Shown here: positions 14,617 through 22,076 of the stretch, piece after piece | Layout of the letters: every line of letters begins with the position of its first letter | How positions within the stretch are numbered: position 1 is the first letter of the stretch | Assembly: GCA_900549855.1 (NCBI GenBank) | Contig: URPS01000034.1 | Coordinates: forward strand, 1-23,812 | Source of the DNA: an uncultured bacterium | GTDB lineage: Bacteria; Cyanobacteriota; Vampirovibrionia; Gastranaerophilales; Gastranaerophilaceae | DNA length: 23,812 nucleotides | Direction of reading: 5' to 3' | Position numbers and translations under genes: made by a program | Notes under the pieces: generated by a model | What the model was told of the DNA's origin: nothing | The model's input: only the letters and a program-made list of their open reading frames with translations | Database searches by the model: none

Positions 14617-15939
14617 CTACAATAACTTTAACTCTTTACCCAAATTGGTAATAGTTCCGGCGCCAAGCCCAATTACTACATCACCCTGTTTTAATGTTGG
14701 TAAAAGCTCTTTCGCAACAGATTTCATATCACCTGAGAAGTATTCACTTCCGACCAAATCTTTTGCAAAATTTTCTCCACTGATACCTGCTATTTGGTCT
14801 TCAGAAGCAGCATACACATCCGTTACGATTACACGTCCGGCGTTAGAAAATGCTCCTTTGAACTCATTCCATAAAGATTGAAGTCTTGTGTATCTATGTG
14901 GTTGAAAAACTGCGACAACATTATCTTTACCAAATTTAGAAGCTGCAGCATCTAATGTTGCCTTAATTTCTGTTGGGTGATGCGCATAATCATCATAGAT
15001 TTTAATCCCATTGATTTCACCAACTTTTTGGAAACGTCTGCCCATGCCGGTAAAACCGTAAAAATATTCTGCAACTTTTTGAATATCAACTCCTGCTTCA
15101 TAAAGAGCTGACACTACTGCAAGAACATTATAAACATTATGAACACCTGCAAGTTGTGTTTTTATTTTAGTTAAGTGTTCACCTTTATAGTAAATCTCGA
15201 TTGTATCAGAGTCGATTTTTTTAGCTGTGTAATCCGCATCATTCAAGCCAAACGTAACAAAATTACCGCTTAACAACGCAGTACCTTCATTATCATTATT
15301 AATCAAAACTTTTTTAGCTTGAGAAATAGCTTTATTAAAAGTCTTAACTAAATCCGGCATTCCGTTTTTATAAAAATCAATATGATCTTCTTCCAAGTTA
15401 TTAATCACAAGAATGTCAGGATAATATTTAACAATCGTGCCGTCGCTCTCATCAAGTTCGGCAACAAAATGTTCGCCGCTTTTGTGTTGTGCGTTTGTGT
15501 TAAGTTCCGGAATGATACCACCATCCACAAAAGATGGCTCTAAACCAGCTTTATCCAATACATAAGAAGCCATACCGCTTGTTGTAGTTTTACCGTGAGT
15601 ACCTGAAAAACCGATAAAACATTTTCCGTTATCTTGTGCCGATTTTGCAATTTCTTCCAACAAATCAGAACGGTGATAAATTTTTAATCCGAGTTCTTTT
15701 GCTCTAACGACTTCCGGATTATTATCACGAATCGCAGAGCTTTTGATTATTATAGCGTCATCAGGAACATTTTTAGCATCGTGACCTATAAAAACAGTTG
15801 CTCCTAATTCTCTTAATTTTTCAACATATTTAGAGTCTGCAATATCAGAACCGGAAACAATGTGACCATCTTCCAACAAGTATTTTGCCAAACCGCTCAT
15901 ACCAATTCCGCCAATTGCAATAAAATGATATCTTCCCAC
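14617..15939 (-). CDS. murC: UDP-N-acetylmuramate--L-alanine ligase (MurC)
   Basis: Cytoplasmic ligase that adds L-alanine to UDP-MurNAc using ATP. About 440 residues. The N-terminal Rossmann part has HFIAIGGIGMSGLAKYLLEDGH. The P-loop is FSGTHGKTTTSGMAS (near residue 115). Further Mur-ligase motifs are ELDESDGTIVKY, NLEEDHIDFY, GVHNVYNVLA, DDYAHHPTEI and FQPHRYTR, all in the standard order. The start is chosen as the GTG at 15939 because GTGAGG lies 6 nt before it; an in-frame GTG at 15951 overlaps that site and would add four residues. A promoter lies at 15966-15994. First gene of the mur-ddl-fts series. Confidence 0.95.
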   Translation of the reverse strand: MGRYHFIAIGGIGMSGLAKYLLEDGHIVSGSDIADSKYVEKLRELGATVFIGHDAKNVPDDAIIIKSSAIRDNNPEVVRAKELGLKIYHRSDLLEEIAKSAQDNGKCFIGFSGTHGKTTTSGMASYVLDKAGLEPSFVDGGIIPELNTNAQHKSGEHFVAELDESDGTIVKYYPDILVINNLEEDHIDFYKNGMPDLVKTFNKAISQAKKVLINNDNEGTALLSGNFVTFGLNDADYTAKKIDSDTIEIYYKGEHLTKIKTQLAGVHNVYNVLAVVSALYEAGVDIQKVAEYFYGFTGMGRRFQKVGEINGIKIYDDYAHHPTEIKATLDAAASKFGKDNVVAVFQPHRYTRLQSLWNEFKGAFSNAGRVIVTDVYAASEDQIAGISGENFAKDLVGSEYFSGDMKSVAKELLPTLKQGDVVIGLGAGTITNLGKELKLL

Positions 15940-15965
15940 TTTAAACCTCACTAATTCTTAGGTTC

Positions 15966-15994
15966 ATTATAGTATAAAGATAAATGGTTGTATA
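15966..15994 (-). promoter_or_regulatory. Promoter of murC
   Basis: On the minus strand: TATACA (15994-15989), 17 bp, TATAAT (15971-15966). The start would be near 15959, 20 nt before the GTG start of murC. It lies after the end of miaB, so the cell-wall cluster can be transcribed on its own. Confidence 0.55.
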
Positions 15995-16010
15995 TTATTT
16001 TTTATATTTA

Positions 16011-16056
16011 AACCCCTAACCCGCATTCACACGGCTCACACAAGAGGTGAGGGATA
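16011..16056. repeat. Short C-rich intergenic repeat between miaB and murC
   Basis: An AACCCCTAACCC run and a distal GAGGTGAGGG flank a CACACGGCTCACAC core. The composition differs strongly from the surroundings and resembles the other C-rich intergenic repeats. It carries no coding signal. Confidence 0.4.
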
Positions 16057-16062
16057 AAGATA

Positions 16063-17391
16063 TTATCCGACGATTTCAACGCCTTCGCCATTCAAATACC
16101 AAGTTCTAGCTTTCACTATTTTGGTGTTAATAAAGCTTCCGGTAATATCTTTGTCATAAGGTATGTGAACAATTTTATTATTTCTTGTTCTGCCGGTAAT
16201 AACGTTTTTACCTCTTTCGTCCTTTGTTTCAAATTTTTCAACAAGAACTTCCATTGTCTTTCCAATATATTTTTGGTTTGAAATCAAACAACATTTTCTA
16301 TTGTGTTCATTTAACCTTGCGAGACGTTCAGTCTTAACATCTTCAGGTACAAACAAATCCACCCATTTTGCGGCAACAGTTCTTTCTCTTGGAGAATAAG
16401 CTGCTGTGTTTGAATAATCCAATTCAAGTTCGGTCATAGCGTTCAATGTATTTTGGAACTGTTCTTCTGTTTCTCCTGGGAAACCTGCAATAAAGTCGCT
16501 TGTTATTGTTACATCAGGAATACGACTTCTTAAATTATCACAAATCTTTTTATATGTTGCGTAATCGTATCTTCTGTTCATTTTCTTAAGAACATAGTCG
16601 TCGCCGGATTGCATTGGTATATGAAAATACTCACAAACTTTGTCCAACTCTATTACAGTATCAATTAATTCTTCCGTAATATCAGTCGGATAAGAGGTTA
16701 CAAATCGAATTCTGAAATTACCTTCCAGAGCATTAACCTGTCTTAACAGCCAAGATAAATTTTGATGAGGTTCTAAATCCTTACCGTAGCTATCAACATT
16801 CTGCCCTAAAAGTGTTATTTCTTTAAAACCTTCAGATAAGGCTTTTTTAGCTTCTGCCAAAATCAATTCCGGTTTTCTGGAACGCTCACGTCCTCTAGTA
16901 TAAGGCACAATACAATATGTGCAGAAATTATTACACCCTTCCATAATCGGAATCCAAGCATTTATACTTTTTACACGATTTATTTGAATTTCGCTTTCTT
17001 CGTAATGTTTTTCTTCTGTAGAAACAATTCTTTCGCCGGCTTCAATTCGTTTCACAAGTTCAGGAAGCTCATAAACTCTTTGCGTACCTAATACTAAATC
17101 AACATAAGGCGCACGACTAAGAATTTTTTTACCTGCCTGTTGAGCAACACAACCTGAAAAAACAATTTTCAAATCAGGCTTTTTCTTTTTCCACTTACCC
17201 CAAACACCAATTGCACTGTATGCCTTATCTTCTGACAATTTTCTAATTGAACATGTATTTATAACAAGCATATCGGCTTCTTTTGGTTCATCAGTTTGTG
17301 TATAACCTATATGTTCTAGCATACCGTACATTCTTTCAGCATCAGATTTATTCATCTGACAACCCATTGTTTCTATATAAACTTTTTTCAT
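16063..17391 (-). CDS. miaB: tRNA i6A37 methylthiotransferase (MiaB)
   Basis: Radical SAM enzyme that adds a methylthio group to i6A at position 37 of tRNAs reading UNN codons. 442 residues. The N-terminal cluster cysteines are C11 (ETMGCQMNKSDAER), C47 (INTCSIR) and C81 (FSGCVAQ). The radical SAM motif is C153-x3-C157-x2-C160 (EGCNNFCTYCIVPYTRGRE). ITSDFIAGFPGETEEQF and the C-terminal TRAM domain (MEVLVEKF to VEIVG) follow. CQMNKSD and SIR after the second cysteine mark MiaB rather than RimO or MtaB. AGGGGA precedes the ATG, and a strong promoter is at 17418-17446. With mtaB at 3575-4846 the window holds both position-37 methylthiotransferases. Confidence 0.95.
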   Translation of the reverse strand: MKKVYIETMGCQMNKSDAERMYGMLEHIGYTQTDEPKEADMLVINTCSIRKLSEDKAYSAIGVWGKWKKKKPDLKIVFSGCVAQQAGKKILSRAPYVDLVLGTQRVYELPELVKRIEAGERIVSTEEKHYEESEIQINRVKSINAWIPIMEGCNNFCTYCIVPYTRGRERSRKPELILAEAKKALSEGFKEITLLGQNVDSYGKDLEPHQNLSWLLRQVNALEGNFRIRFVTSYPTDITEELIDTVIELDKVCEYFHIPMQSGDDYVLKKMNRRYDYATYKKICDNLRSRIPDVTITSDFIAGFPGETEEQFQNTLNAMTELELDYSNTAAYSPRERTVAAKWVDLFVPEDVKTERLARLNEHNRKCCLISNQKYIGKTMEVLVEKFETKDERGKNVITGRTRNNKIVHIPYDKDITGSFINTKIVKARTWYLNGEGVEIVG

Positions 17392-17417
17392 AATTCCCCT
17401 TTTGTCTTTGTTTCTTG

Positions 17418-17446
17418 ATTATACAACAAACGATTAATACTGTAAA
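17418..17446 (-). promoter_or_regulatory. Promoter of miaB
   Basis: On the minus strand: TTTACA (17446-17441), 17 bp, TATAAT (17423-17418). The -35 matches 5 of 6. It begins directly after the terminator of the sugar transferase gene, so miaB is a separate unit. Confidence 0.7.
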
Positions 17447-17448
17447 AA

Positions 17449-17476
17449 AAATGCACCCTTTGCAAGTGGTGCATTT
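17449..17476 (-). terminator. Terminator of the sugar transferase gene
   Basis: A 9-bp stem, AAATGCACC/GGTGCATTT, with a 10-nt loop. On the minus strand it is followed by a run of eight T. It starts about 8 nt past the transferase stop. Confidence 0.85.
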
Positions 17477-17484
17477 AATTTTTT

Positions 17485-18831
17485 CTATTTACATCTTCCT
17501 AAAAGAACTTTTGCTACATATTGAACAAGAATCAAGAATTCCCAGACAATGTGTCTGTGCTTGATATAATACAAATCATATTCCAAACGTTCTTCGCTGG
17601 TTGGTTCACAAATATTAACCTGCTGCCAACCGCACCATCCTGGACGTACCCAGTTTCTGCATTCCCAGAAAGGTTGTTTTTCTCTATTTTCGTAATAAAC
17701 TTCTTCTCTGACCGGACGAGGTCCAACAATACTCATTTCACCACGAAGAACATTTATCATTTGCGGTAATTCATCAATGTGGAATTTTCTCAAAACTCTA
17801 CAGAAAGGCATAATGCGTTTATCATTTACGCTTATTTCATTCAAATCATCATCAAAATTTTCTTCTACTTTATCTTGATACATAGTTCTGAATTTAATCA
17901 TCTTGAAAGGTTTTCCAAATTTTCCAATTCTGGTTTGAGTAAAGAATATCGGACCGAAATCGGAGAATTTTATACCAATTGCAGCGATTAGAGAAAGCGG
18001 TGAAGTCAATATCATTATCAAAATAGATGCTATAATATCACAGAATCTTTTGATGTATGCAAATAATAGAGCTTTTTTCTTAACACAAGCATAAAACAAC
18101 CAGTTTACAGTCATTTTAGATATAAAGTACTTGTGAGTTATTTTTTCGTAGAATTTTGGCATTCTCCAAACTTTTACACCGAGCGGAATACCTTTAATCA
18201 AATCAGTAAGAATTACAGAATCCATTCTTGATTTTACCGCAATTATTACAATTTTTACGTTATTATCTTTGATTACTGCTTCTGAGTCACAAGTCAATCC
18301 TAAAATTGGAATAGTTGAATCTTCGTCTTCAATTGTATTCATATTGTCATCCAAGAATCCAACAACTTTTAAACCTAATTCCGGTCTTGCTTGAATTTCT
18401 TCGGCAATAACTTTACCATCTTGACCCGCCCCAACAATTAGAATGTTTTTAACTCTTTTACCAAAACTGTCATGAACATTGTAGACTAATCTTGCTGCCA
18501 AAACACCGGCAAAAACAAGAATAGCGTTTATAAATAGAAGAAGTAGTGACACAACTCCGAATCTGCCAAACAACAGAATAGGGATTCCTGATATAACAGT
18601 AGCAGTTGTAATACCTTCAAATAAGAGATATAAGTCTTTAAACTTGAACAAATGCGGAGTATAAAAGTTTTTGTTGTACAAAATCAACATAGTCACAAAT
18701 AAATACCAAAGACAAATTATGCTAATAAGATTTATATGTGCAAATGAAATAAATGCGTAAAATGTTGCCAACACAATTATAATCGCATCAACTAACATAA
18801 GAATGTAGGTGGATTTAGATGTTTCTGACAT
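17485..18831 (-). CDS. Polyprenyl glycosylphosphotransferase (WcaJ-like)
   Basis: Initiating enzyme for exopolysaccharide or O-antigen-like glycans. It moves a sugar-1-phosphate onto undecaprenyl phosphate in the inner membrane. 448 residues. Four hydrophobic segments lie in about residues 8-120. A CoA-binding-like Rossmann domain follows (NILIVGAGQDGKVIAEEI and VVGFLDDN, about 130-215). The catalytic domain (about 260-448) starts with a re-entrant helix (KRFCDIIASILIMILTSPLS) and contains FFTQTRIGKFGKPFKMIKFR, then LRKFHIDELPQMINVLRGEM and SIVGPRPVREE, the expected catalytic D-E pair. The sugar specificity is unclear. AAGGAGAG precedes the ATG. It stands alone with its own promoter and terminator; no other polysaccharide genes are in view. 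Confidence 0.9.
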   Translation of the reverse strand: MSETSKSTYILMLVDAIIIVLATFYAFISFAHINLISIICLWYLFVTMLILYNKNFYTPHLFKFKDLYLLFEGITTATVISGIPILLFGRFGVVSLLLLFINAILVFAGVLAARLVYNVHDSFGKRVKNILIVGAGQDGKVIAEEIQARPELGLKVVGFLDDNMNTIEDEDSTIPILGLTCDSEAVIKDNNVKIVIIAVKSRMDSVILTDLIKGIPLGVKVWRMPKFYEKITHKYFISKMTVNWLFYACVKKKALLFAYIKRFCDIIASILIMILTSPLSLIAAIGIKFSDFGPIFFTQTRIGKFGKPFKMIKFRTMYQDKVEENFDDDLNEISVNDKRIMPFCRVLRKFHIDELPQMINVLRGEMSIVGPRPVREEVYYENREKQPFWECRNWVRPGWCGWQQVNICEPTSEERLEYDLYYIKHRHIVWEFLILVQYVAKVLLGRCK

Positions 18832-18869
18832 AAACTCTCCTTGATTAAAAGACTCATTATAACTATTTT

Positions 18870-18898
18870 ATTATAACACACTAGAGCAATTTTTTCAT
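18870..18898 (-). promoter_or_regulatory. Promoter of the sugar transferase gene
   Basis: On the minus strand: ATGAAA (18898-18893), 17 bp, TATAAT (18875-18870) with TG-T before it. The extended -10 is good and the -35 weak. A second TATAAT is at 18861-18856. Confidence 0.5.
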
Positions 18899-18903
18899 TT
18901 AAA

Positions 18904-18982
18904 CACTAAAAAAGCCACGTTATTCGTGGCTTATTAAATGGTACCCCCAAGCGAATTCGAATTTCTGTCTACACCGTGAAAG
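18904..18982 (-). repeat. Direct repeat / att-like copy with truncated tRNA-Glu
   Basis: 79 nt that match 21951-22029 at 76 positions without gaps. It holds the tRNA-Glu terminator hairpin (18912-18932) and the 3' part of tRNA-Glu (18939-18982). The match stops exactly at the 5' edge of the anticodon loop. Two changed bases break the T stem (AGAAA no longer pairs with TCGCT), so this copy is not a functional tRNA. The layout is that expected of the distal att site of an element integrated in a tRNA gene. Confidence 0.8.
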
Positions 18983-19102
18983 CATCGCATTTGTCCCTTT
19001 ATTAATCAGCATTTTTATACTGATTTTACTAGGTTAATTTGTGTGAACTTTTTTCTTACCATTTTGTTGCCACTGTTAGATATTTCTTTTAAATAAATGT
19101 AA
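18983..19102. other. Inner left flank of the islet
   Basis: No gene. It holds a small hairpin, AATCAG/CTGATT (about 19004-19026), and the stretch 19046-19074 ending TTGTTGCCACT. That stretch is closely matched by 21804-21834 near the other end of the islet. Confidence 0.4.
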
Positions 19103-19945
19103 TTAATCTTTTCCCTTAATCTGTTTAGATTGCTTATGCGGAAGGAAATTGCTATCAGTTACAACTTTCTTTCCGGTTTCTAATTCCAACTTTTCTTTTG
19201 CTTCTTTAGCAATCTTACCACCACGTTTAGCAGATTTTTTGTTTTCTTCCATACCAGTTGCATTTTCCGCCTCTGCAATTTGTCTGGTTGATAATTCTGC
19301 TAAAGCAGTAAAAATCAACTCTGCCTCAGACATGTGGTCTCTAAGGTTTTGTGATTTTAACCCCTTCAAATCTTTATGTTCTTTTACAGACAACCCAGAC
19401 CATTCTTGATGAATAATATTGGTAAGAATTGCATATTCTTCACCTTCTGTAATTTCATGGTCTTTCCAGTAATCAATCAATTTATTTCTGGTTTCTTGAC
19501 CTGTCATTCGTTGCTGAATCCACTTTTCTGAACGACCAAGCTTTTGATAAGTTTCTCTTGCCCTATTAATAGCTTTTGAAGGGTCTGCCATTTCTTGAAC
19601 ACGTTCTTGACCGACTTTGGCTAACCATTGTTTAATAGGTTCAGCTTTCTTTGACGGAATAGACTGGATTATACGAAAAATTGTCTTGATATCAGCAACA
19701 TCAGTTTTACGCATTTTCCCGTCATCAGCTTGTAATTTCAACTGGTAACAATTTGTTACCAGTTCATTAAATCCTTCTTTTAAAAGCCTTCCTTTCAGAA
19801 CCTTCCAGTATTTTCTTGCTGATTGATAATCTTTTTCAATCAAAATTGCAACAATATCTATAACTGAAAAATAATATACTTCTTTCTCTTCATCATAAAT
19901 ATGTCTAATTCTTTTGTTATCAAATAAAGTTAAATCTTCACCCAT
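19103..19945 (-). CDS. Bro-N / phage antirepressor-like protein
   Basis: 280 residues. The N-terminal half resembles the Bro-N domain of phage antirepressors: IRHIYDEEKEVYYFSVIDIVAILI, then DYQSARKYWKVLKGRL and the LKLQADDGKMRKTDVAD stretch. The middle has IKQWLAKVGQERVQEMADP and a long charged helical region. The tail is lysine-rich and ends in KQIKGKD, likely disordered. Proteins of this build are common in gut bacteria and prophages. They are thought to bind DNA or a repressor, but their function is not established. AGGAG lies 7 nt before the ATG, with a good promoter at 19967-19995. It sits in the tRNA-bounded islet, consistent with phage-like origin. It is not DinD or RhuM by motif. Confidence 0.72.
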   Translation of the reverse strand: MGEDLTLFDNKRIRHIYDEEKEVYYFSVIDIVAILIEKDYQSARKYWKVLKGRLLKEGFNELVTNCYQLKLQADDGKMRKTDVADIKTIFRIIQSIPSKKAEPIKQWLAKVGQERVQEMADPSKAINRARETYQKLGRSEKWIQQRMTGQETRNKLIDYWKDHEITEGEEYAILTNIIHQEWSGLSVKEHKDLKGLKSQNLRDHMSEAELIFTALAELSTRQIAEAENATGMEENKKSAKRGGKIAKEAKEKLELETGKKVVTDSNFLPHKQSKQIKGKD

Positions 19946-19966
19946 TTCAAATCTCCTGTTTTATTC

Positions 19967-19995
19967 ATGCTATTAAAGCACATTCAAACTGTCAA
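19967..19995 (-). promoter_or_regulatory. Promoter of the Bro-N gene
   Basis: On the minus strand: TTGACA (19995-19990), 17 bp, TAGCAT (19972-19967). The -35 is perfect. A small palindrome, TGCT-TTAAT-AGCA, overlaps the -10 and could be an operator. Confidence 0.6.
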
Positions 19996-20363
19996 CACAT
20001 AAAACAAAATTTATGCTGGAGGGAAAACTAACCTAACGAAATTTAATCTAACTTTATGGCAACATTATGGCAAAATACTAGCATTGATGTGGAATATTAT
20101 TAACAGCTCTTAATCTTAACCTAATAAAAATCTTCATCTTGCCAACTATATAACAAAACATTCGTAGAGAGGCTACTGACGAGAGTTTGCAGGTATTCTT
20201 AAGTATATGAGTATACGTTTCTCAAATCTTCTTAAAAGTCGCGTGAGTAAAGACAAAATGACTCTTTAGTCGGTTTCCAGTTTAAGTAATTACTAAAAAT
20301 TTTTTGTTGTTTCAAAATCATCACCCAATTGTTATCTTGGATTAATCTTAACGCAATATTATA
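19996..20363. other. Gene-free stretch inside the islet
   Basis: No open frame of note on either strand and no recognised protein remnant. Two ATGGCAA units lie 11 bp apart at 20056 and 20067, which read TTGCCAT on the minus strand. The stretch could be the scar of a lost gene such as an integrase, but nothing in it proves this. Confidence 0.4.
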
Positions 20364-20717
20364 TTATTCTTCTTTATATTTACAAGGAATATCCATTTCT
20401 TTTAAGTAAGTAAGTCCCCATTTGTTTAATTCAATAATAGATGGGATTAATCTCTTTCCTTGTTCAGTCAATGAATATTCTGTTTTAGGTGGAACAACCG
20501 GATACAATTTTCTTTGAATAATTCCGTCTGCTTCCAATTCCTTTAATTGCTGTATTAGCATTTTAGGAGTTGCGTGAGAAATTAATTTTTGTAATTCGTT
20601 GTACCTCAGGGTTTTATCAATAAGATGACCAATTATAACCCCCTTGTATTTCCCTCCAATAATTTCCATTGTAACCTCAAGTGGACATTTGTATTCATCT
20701 TGTCTTTGTTTACTCAT
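20364..20717 (-). CDS. HxlR-family transcriptional regulator
   Basis: 117-residue winged helix-turn-helix regulator. It has the family pattern CPLEVTMEIIGGKYKGVIIGHL, then LRYNELQKLISHATPKMLIQQLKELEADGII and the wing VPPKTEYSLTEQGKRLIPSI. The conserved cysteine near the N terminus (C11) can sense redox or aldehydes in some members. HxlR regulators usually act on a divergent neighbour; here that is the metallo-hydrolase at 20839. TATTATAC repeats at 20747 and 20766 in the shared gap are candidate binding sites. GGGG lies 7 nt before the ATG. Confidence 0.88.
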   Translation of the reverse strand: MSKQRQDEYKCPLEVTMEIIGGKYKGVIIGHLIDKTLRYNELQKLISHATPKMLIQQLKELEADGIIQRKLYPVVPPKTEYSLTEQGKRLIPSIIELNKWGLTYLKEMDIPCKYKEE

Positions 20718-20746
20718 TTAAAACCCCAAACTAACCTTTTGGTAAC

Positions 20747-20773
20747 TATTATACTTTAATGTATATATTATAC
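20747..20773. promoter_or_regulatory. Candidate HxlR operator
   Basis: TATTATAC occurs twice in direct orientation, at 20747-20754 and 20766-20773, 19 bp apart. The first copy overlaps a TATAAT on the minus strand (20753-20748) that could be the -10 of the regulator gene. This placement fits autoregulation plus control of the divergent gene. No binding data; inference. Confidence 0.4.
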
Positions 20774-20787
20774 AAAATAGTGCATTC

Positions 20788-20816
20788 TTGAAAAAAAGTA
20801 AATAAGAATTTAATAT
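20788..20816 (+). promoter_or_regulatory. Promoter of the metallo-hydrolase gene
   Basis: TTGAAA (20788-20793), 17 bp, TAATAT (20811-20816). The start would fall near 20823, just before the AAAGGAG ribosome binding site at 20824-20830. Confidence 0.5.
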
Positions 20817-20838
20817 TGTCATAAAAGGAGATTATTAA

Positions 20839-21618
20839 ATGAAAATTACTCAAATTAGAAATGCTACATTAATTATAGAATACAACAATACAAGATTTTT
20901 AATAGATCCTTGGCTTGGACCAAAAGGTTATATGCCGGGTTTTGAAACAGCTGTTAATTCTGAAATTCGACAACCGAGAGTAGAATTACCTTTTTCTATT
21001 GATAAAATTGTAAATGTAGATTCTGTTATCATCACTCATATTCACCCGGATCATTGGGATGAATATGCAGAACATGCAATAGATAAAAATCTTAAAATTT
21101 TTGTTCAATCAGAATTTGATAAAAACTTTATATTATCAAAAGGTTTTAAAGATGTTGAAATTTTAGCAGAACAAGGTACTAGCTTTAGAAATATAACTTT
21201 ATACAAAACTCATACACAACATGGAAAACGAGAAATTTTAAAACCTTTATGTGATTCAATTGGAATGCCTTACGATGCAATGGGTATTGTTTTCAATGCT
21301 GAACAAGAAAAAACACTTTATGTTGCAGGGGATACGATTTGGTGCGAAGAAGTAAAAGAAGCTTTGAATAAATATTCTCCAGATATAGTTGTAGTCAATG
21401 CTTGTGCAGCAACTGTATTAAATGGTGAACGCTTAATTATGAACATTGATGATTTAAAAGAAGTTTTAAAAAATTCTAAAAATGCAACCGTAATTGCAAG
21501 CCACATGGATACTGTAAGCCATTTAACAGTTACAAGAAAAGATTTAAAAGATTTTAAAAACAATAATAATATAGATAATTTACTGATACCTACAGATGGT
21601 GAAGTTTTGTTTTTTTAG
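20839..21618 (+). CDS. MBL-fold metallo-hydrolase, UlaG-like
   Basis: 259-residue predicted cytoplasmic hydrolase with the metallo-beta-lactamase fold. The metal motif HxHxDH is at about residue 70 (THIHPDHWDE). Other ligands are probably the H near residue 119 (TQHGKRE), the D in YVAGDTIW and the H in ASHMDTVSH. The N terminus, ITQIRNATLIIEYNNTRFLI then DPWLG, is typical of the UlaG-like branch (L-ascorbate-6-phosphate lactonase and relatives). The substrate cannot be assigned. AAAGGAG is 8 nt upstream. It is divergent from an HxlR regulator, a common pairing for stress- or aldehyde-responsive genes. Codons are more AT-rich than in the core genes, which fits the islet. Two hairpins follow it. 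Confidence 0.85.
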   Translation: MKITQIRNATLIIEYNNTRFLIDPWLGPKGYMPGFETAVNSEIRQPRVELPFSIDKIVNVDSVIITHIHPDHWDEYAEHAIDKNLKIFVQSEFDKNFILSKGFKDVEILAEQGTSFRNITLYKTHTQHGKREILKPLCDSIGMPYDAMGIVFNAEQEKTLYVAGDTIWCEEVKEALNKYSPDIVVVNACAATVLNGERLIMNIDDLKEVLKNSKNATVIASHMDTVSHLTVTRKDLKDFKNNNNIDNLLIPTDGEVLFF

Positions 21619-21683
21619 GTAATATTGTCTAAAACAGTATCAATGACAGGCTTTACGATTACTTTAGATTATTAACATTCTGT

Positions 21684-21710
21684 AGTGGCAAGATTGTTAA
21701 TGTTGCCACT
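21684..21710. repeat. Inverted repeat AGTGGCAA/TTGCCACT
   Basis: A perfect 8-bp stem with an 11-nt loop, 66 nt after the metallo-hydrolase stop. The TTGCCACT half also occurs at 19067-19074, at the other end of the islet. Confidence 0.7.
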
Positions 21711-21720
21711 GCGTTGTCAC

Positions 21721-21748
21721 TTCGGACTTTTATTTACAATAGTCCGAA
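21721..21748 (+). terminator. Hairpin after the metallo-hydrolase gene
   Basis: A perfect 8-bp stem, TTCGGACT (21721-21728) and AGTCCGAA (21741-21748), with a 12-nt loop. No T-run follows, so termination is possible but not clear. Confidence 0.4.
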
Positions 21749-21950
21749 ACTAGACTACGAGAGGGTTATAGAGTTCTGCGCAAATGCTGAAATTTTTCTG
21801 AGTAACTTTTTTTATTACCACTTTTGTTGCCGCTAAACAAAATTTTTAGAAATTTTAGAAAAATAAACAACTCTAAAAGATAGATATAATAAGCATTTCT
21901 TGTTTGGTACTAGCTAAAATGCGGTAATAATGTATATTTTAAAAATCAAG

Positions 21951-22029
21951 CACTAAAAAAGCCACGTTATACGTGGCTTATTAAATGGTACCCCCAAGCG
22001 AATTCGAATCGCTGTCTACACCGTGAAAG
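21951..22029 (-). repeat. Direct repeat / att-like copy within intact tRNA-Glu
   Basis: The partner of 18904-18982, 3047 bp away. It includes the tRNA terminator and the 3' half of the intact tRNA-Glu, up to the 5' edge of its anticodon loop. Confidence 0.8.
21955..21979 (-). terminator. tRNA-Glu terminator
   Basis: An 8-bp stem, AAGCCACG/CGTGGCTT, with a 5-nt loop. On the minus strand a T-run follows. A one-base variant of it is at 18908-18932. Confidence 0.8.
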
Positions 22030-22061
22030 GGTGTTGTCCTAGGCCTCTAGACGATGGGGGC
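21986..22061 (-). tRNA. tRNA-Glu (anticodon TTC)
   Basis: 76 nt including an encoded CCA. On the minus strand the acceptor arms are GCCCCCA and TGGGGGT with discriminator A. The D arm contains CTAGAGGCCTAGGAC. The anticodon arm is ACACC-CTTTCAC-GGTGT with TTC at 22027-22025. The T arm is AGCGA-TTCGAAT-TCGCT. All four stems close. The acceptor and D arm match the cyanobacterial/plastid tRNA-Glu as I know it, which is the best taxonomic clue in the window. Its 3' half is duplicated at 18939-18982. Confidence 0.95.
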
Positions 22062-22076
22062 CTGTTGACAATTTCT

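Larger units (their letters stand above)
21619..21950. other. Gene-free inner right flank of the islet
   Basis: No gene is seen. It holds two strong hairpins (21684-21710 and 21721-21748) and the stretch 21804-21834, which mirrors 19046-19074 in the same orientation. These may include recombination arm sites; inference. Confidence 0.4.
18904..22029. mobile_element. Decayed tRNA-Glu-targeted integrative islet
   Basis: A segment of about 3.05 kb bounded by 79-bp direct repeats that contain the tRNA-Glu 3' half. It holds a Bro-N/antirepressor-like gene, an HxlR regulator, a metallo-hydrolase and long gene-free stretches. Repeated TTGCCA-type motifs occur inside (19067, 20056, 20067, 21684, 21703, 21827). 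Integrative elements often recombine in the anticodon loop and leave an intact tRNA at one end and a 3' fragment at the other, which is what is seen. No integrase is present, so it is a remnant or was moved by another element. A tandem tRNA duplication with later insertions is the alternative. Confidence 0.6.

Noticed and set aside
18939..18982. A second tRNA-Glu gene
   Set aside because: Only the 3' half up to the anticodon loop is present, the 5' half is unrelated sequence and the T stem is broken.
19996..20363. Integrase pseudogene in the islet
   Set aside because: I could not find any frame with integrase motifs on either strand, only short motifs.
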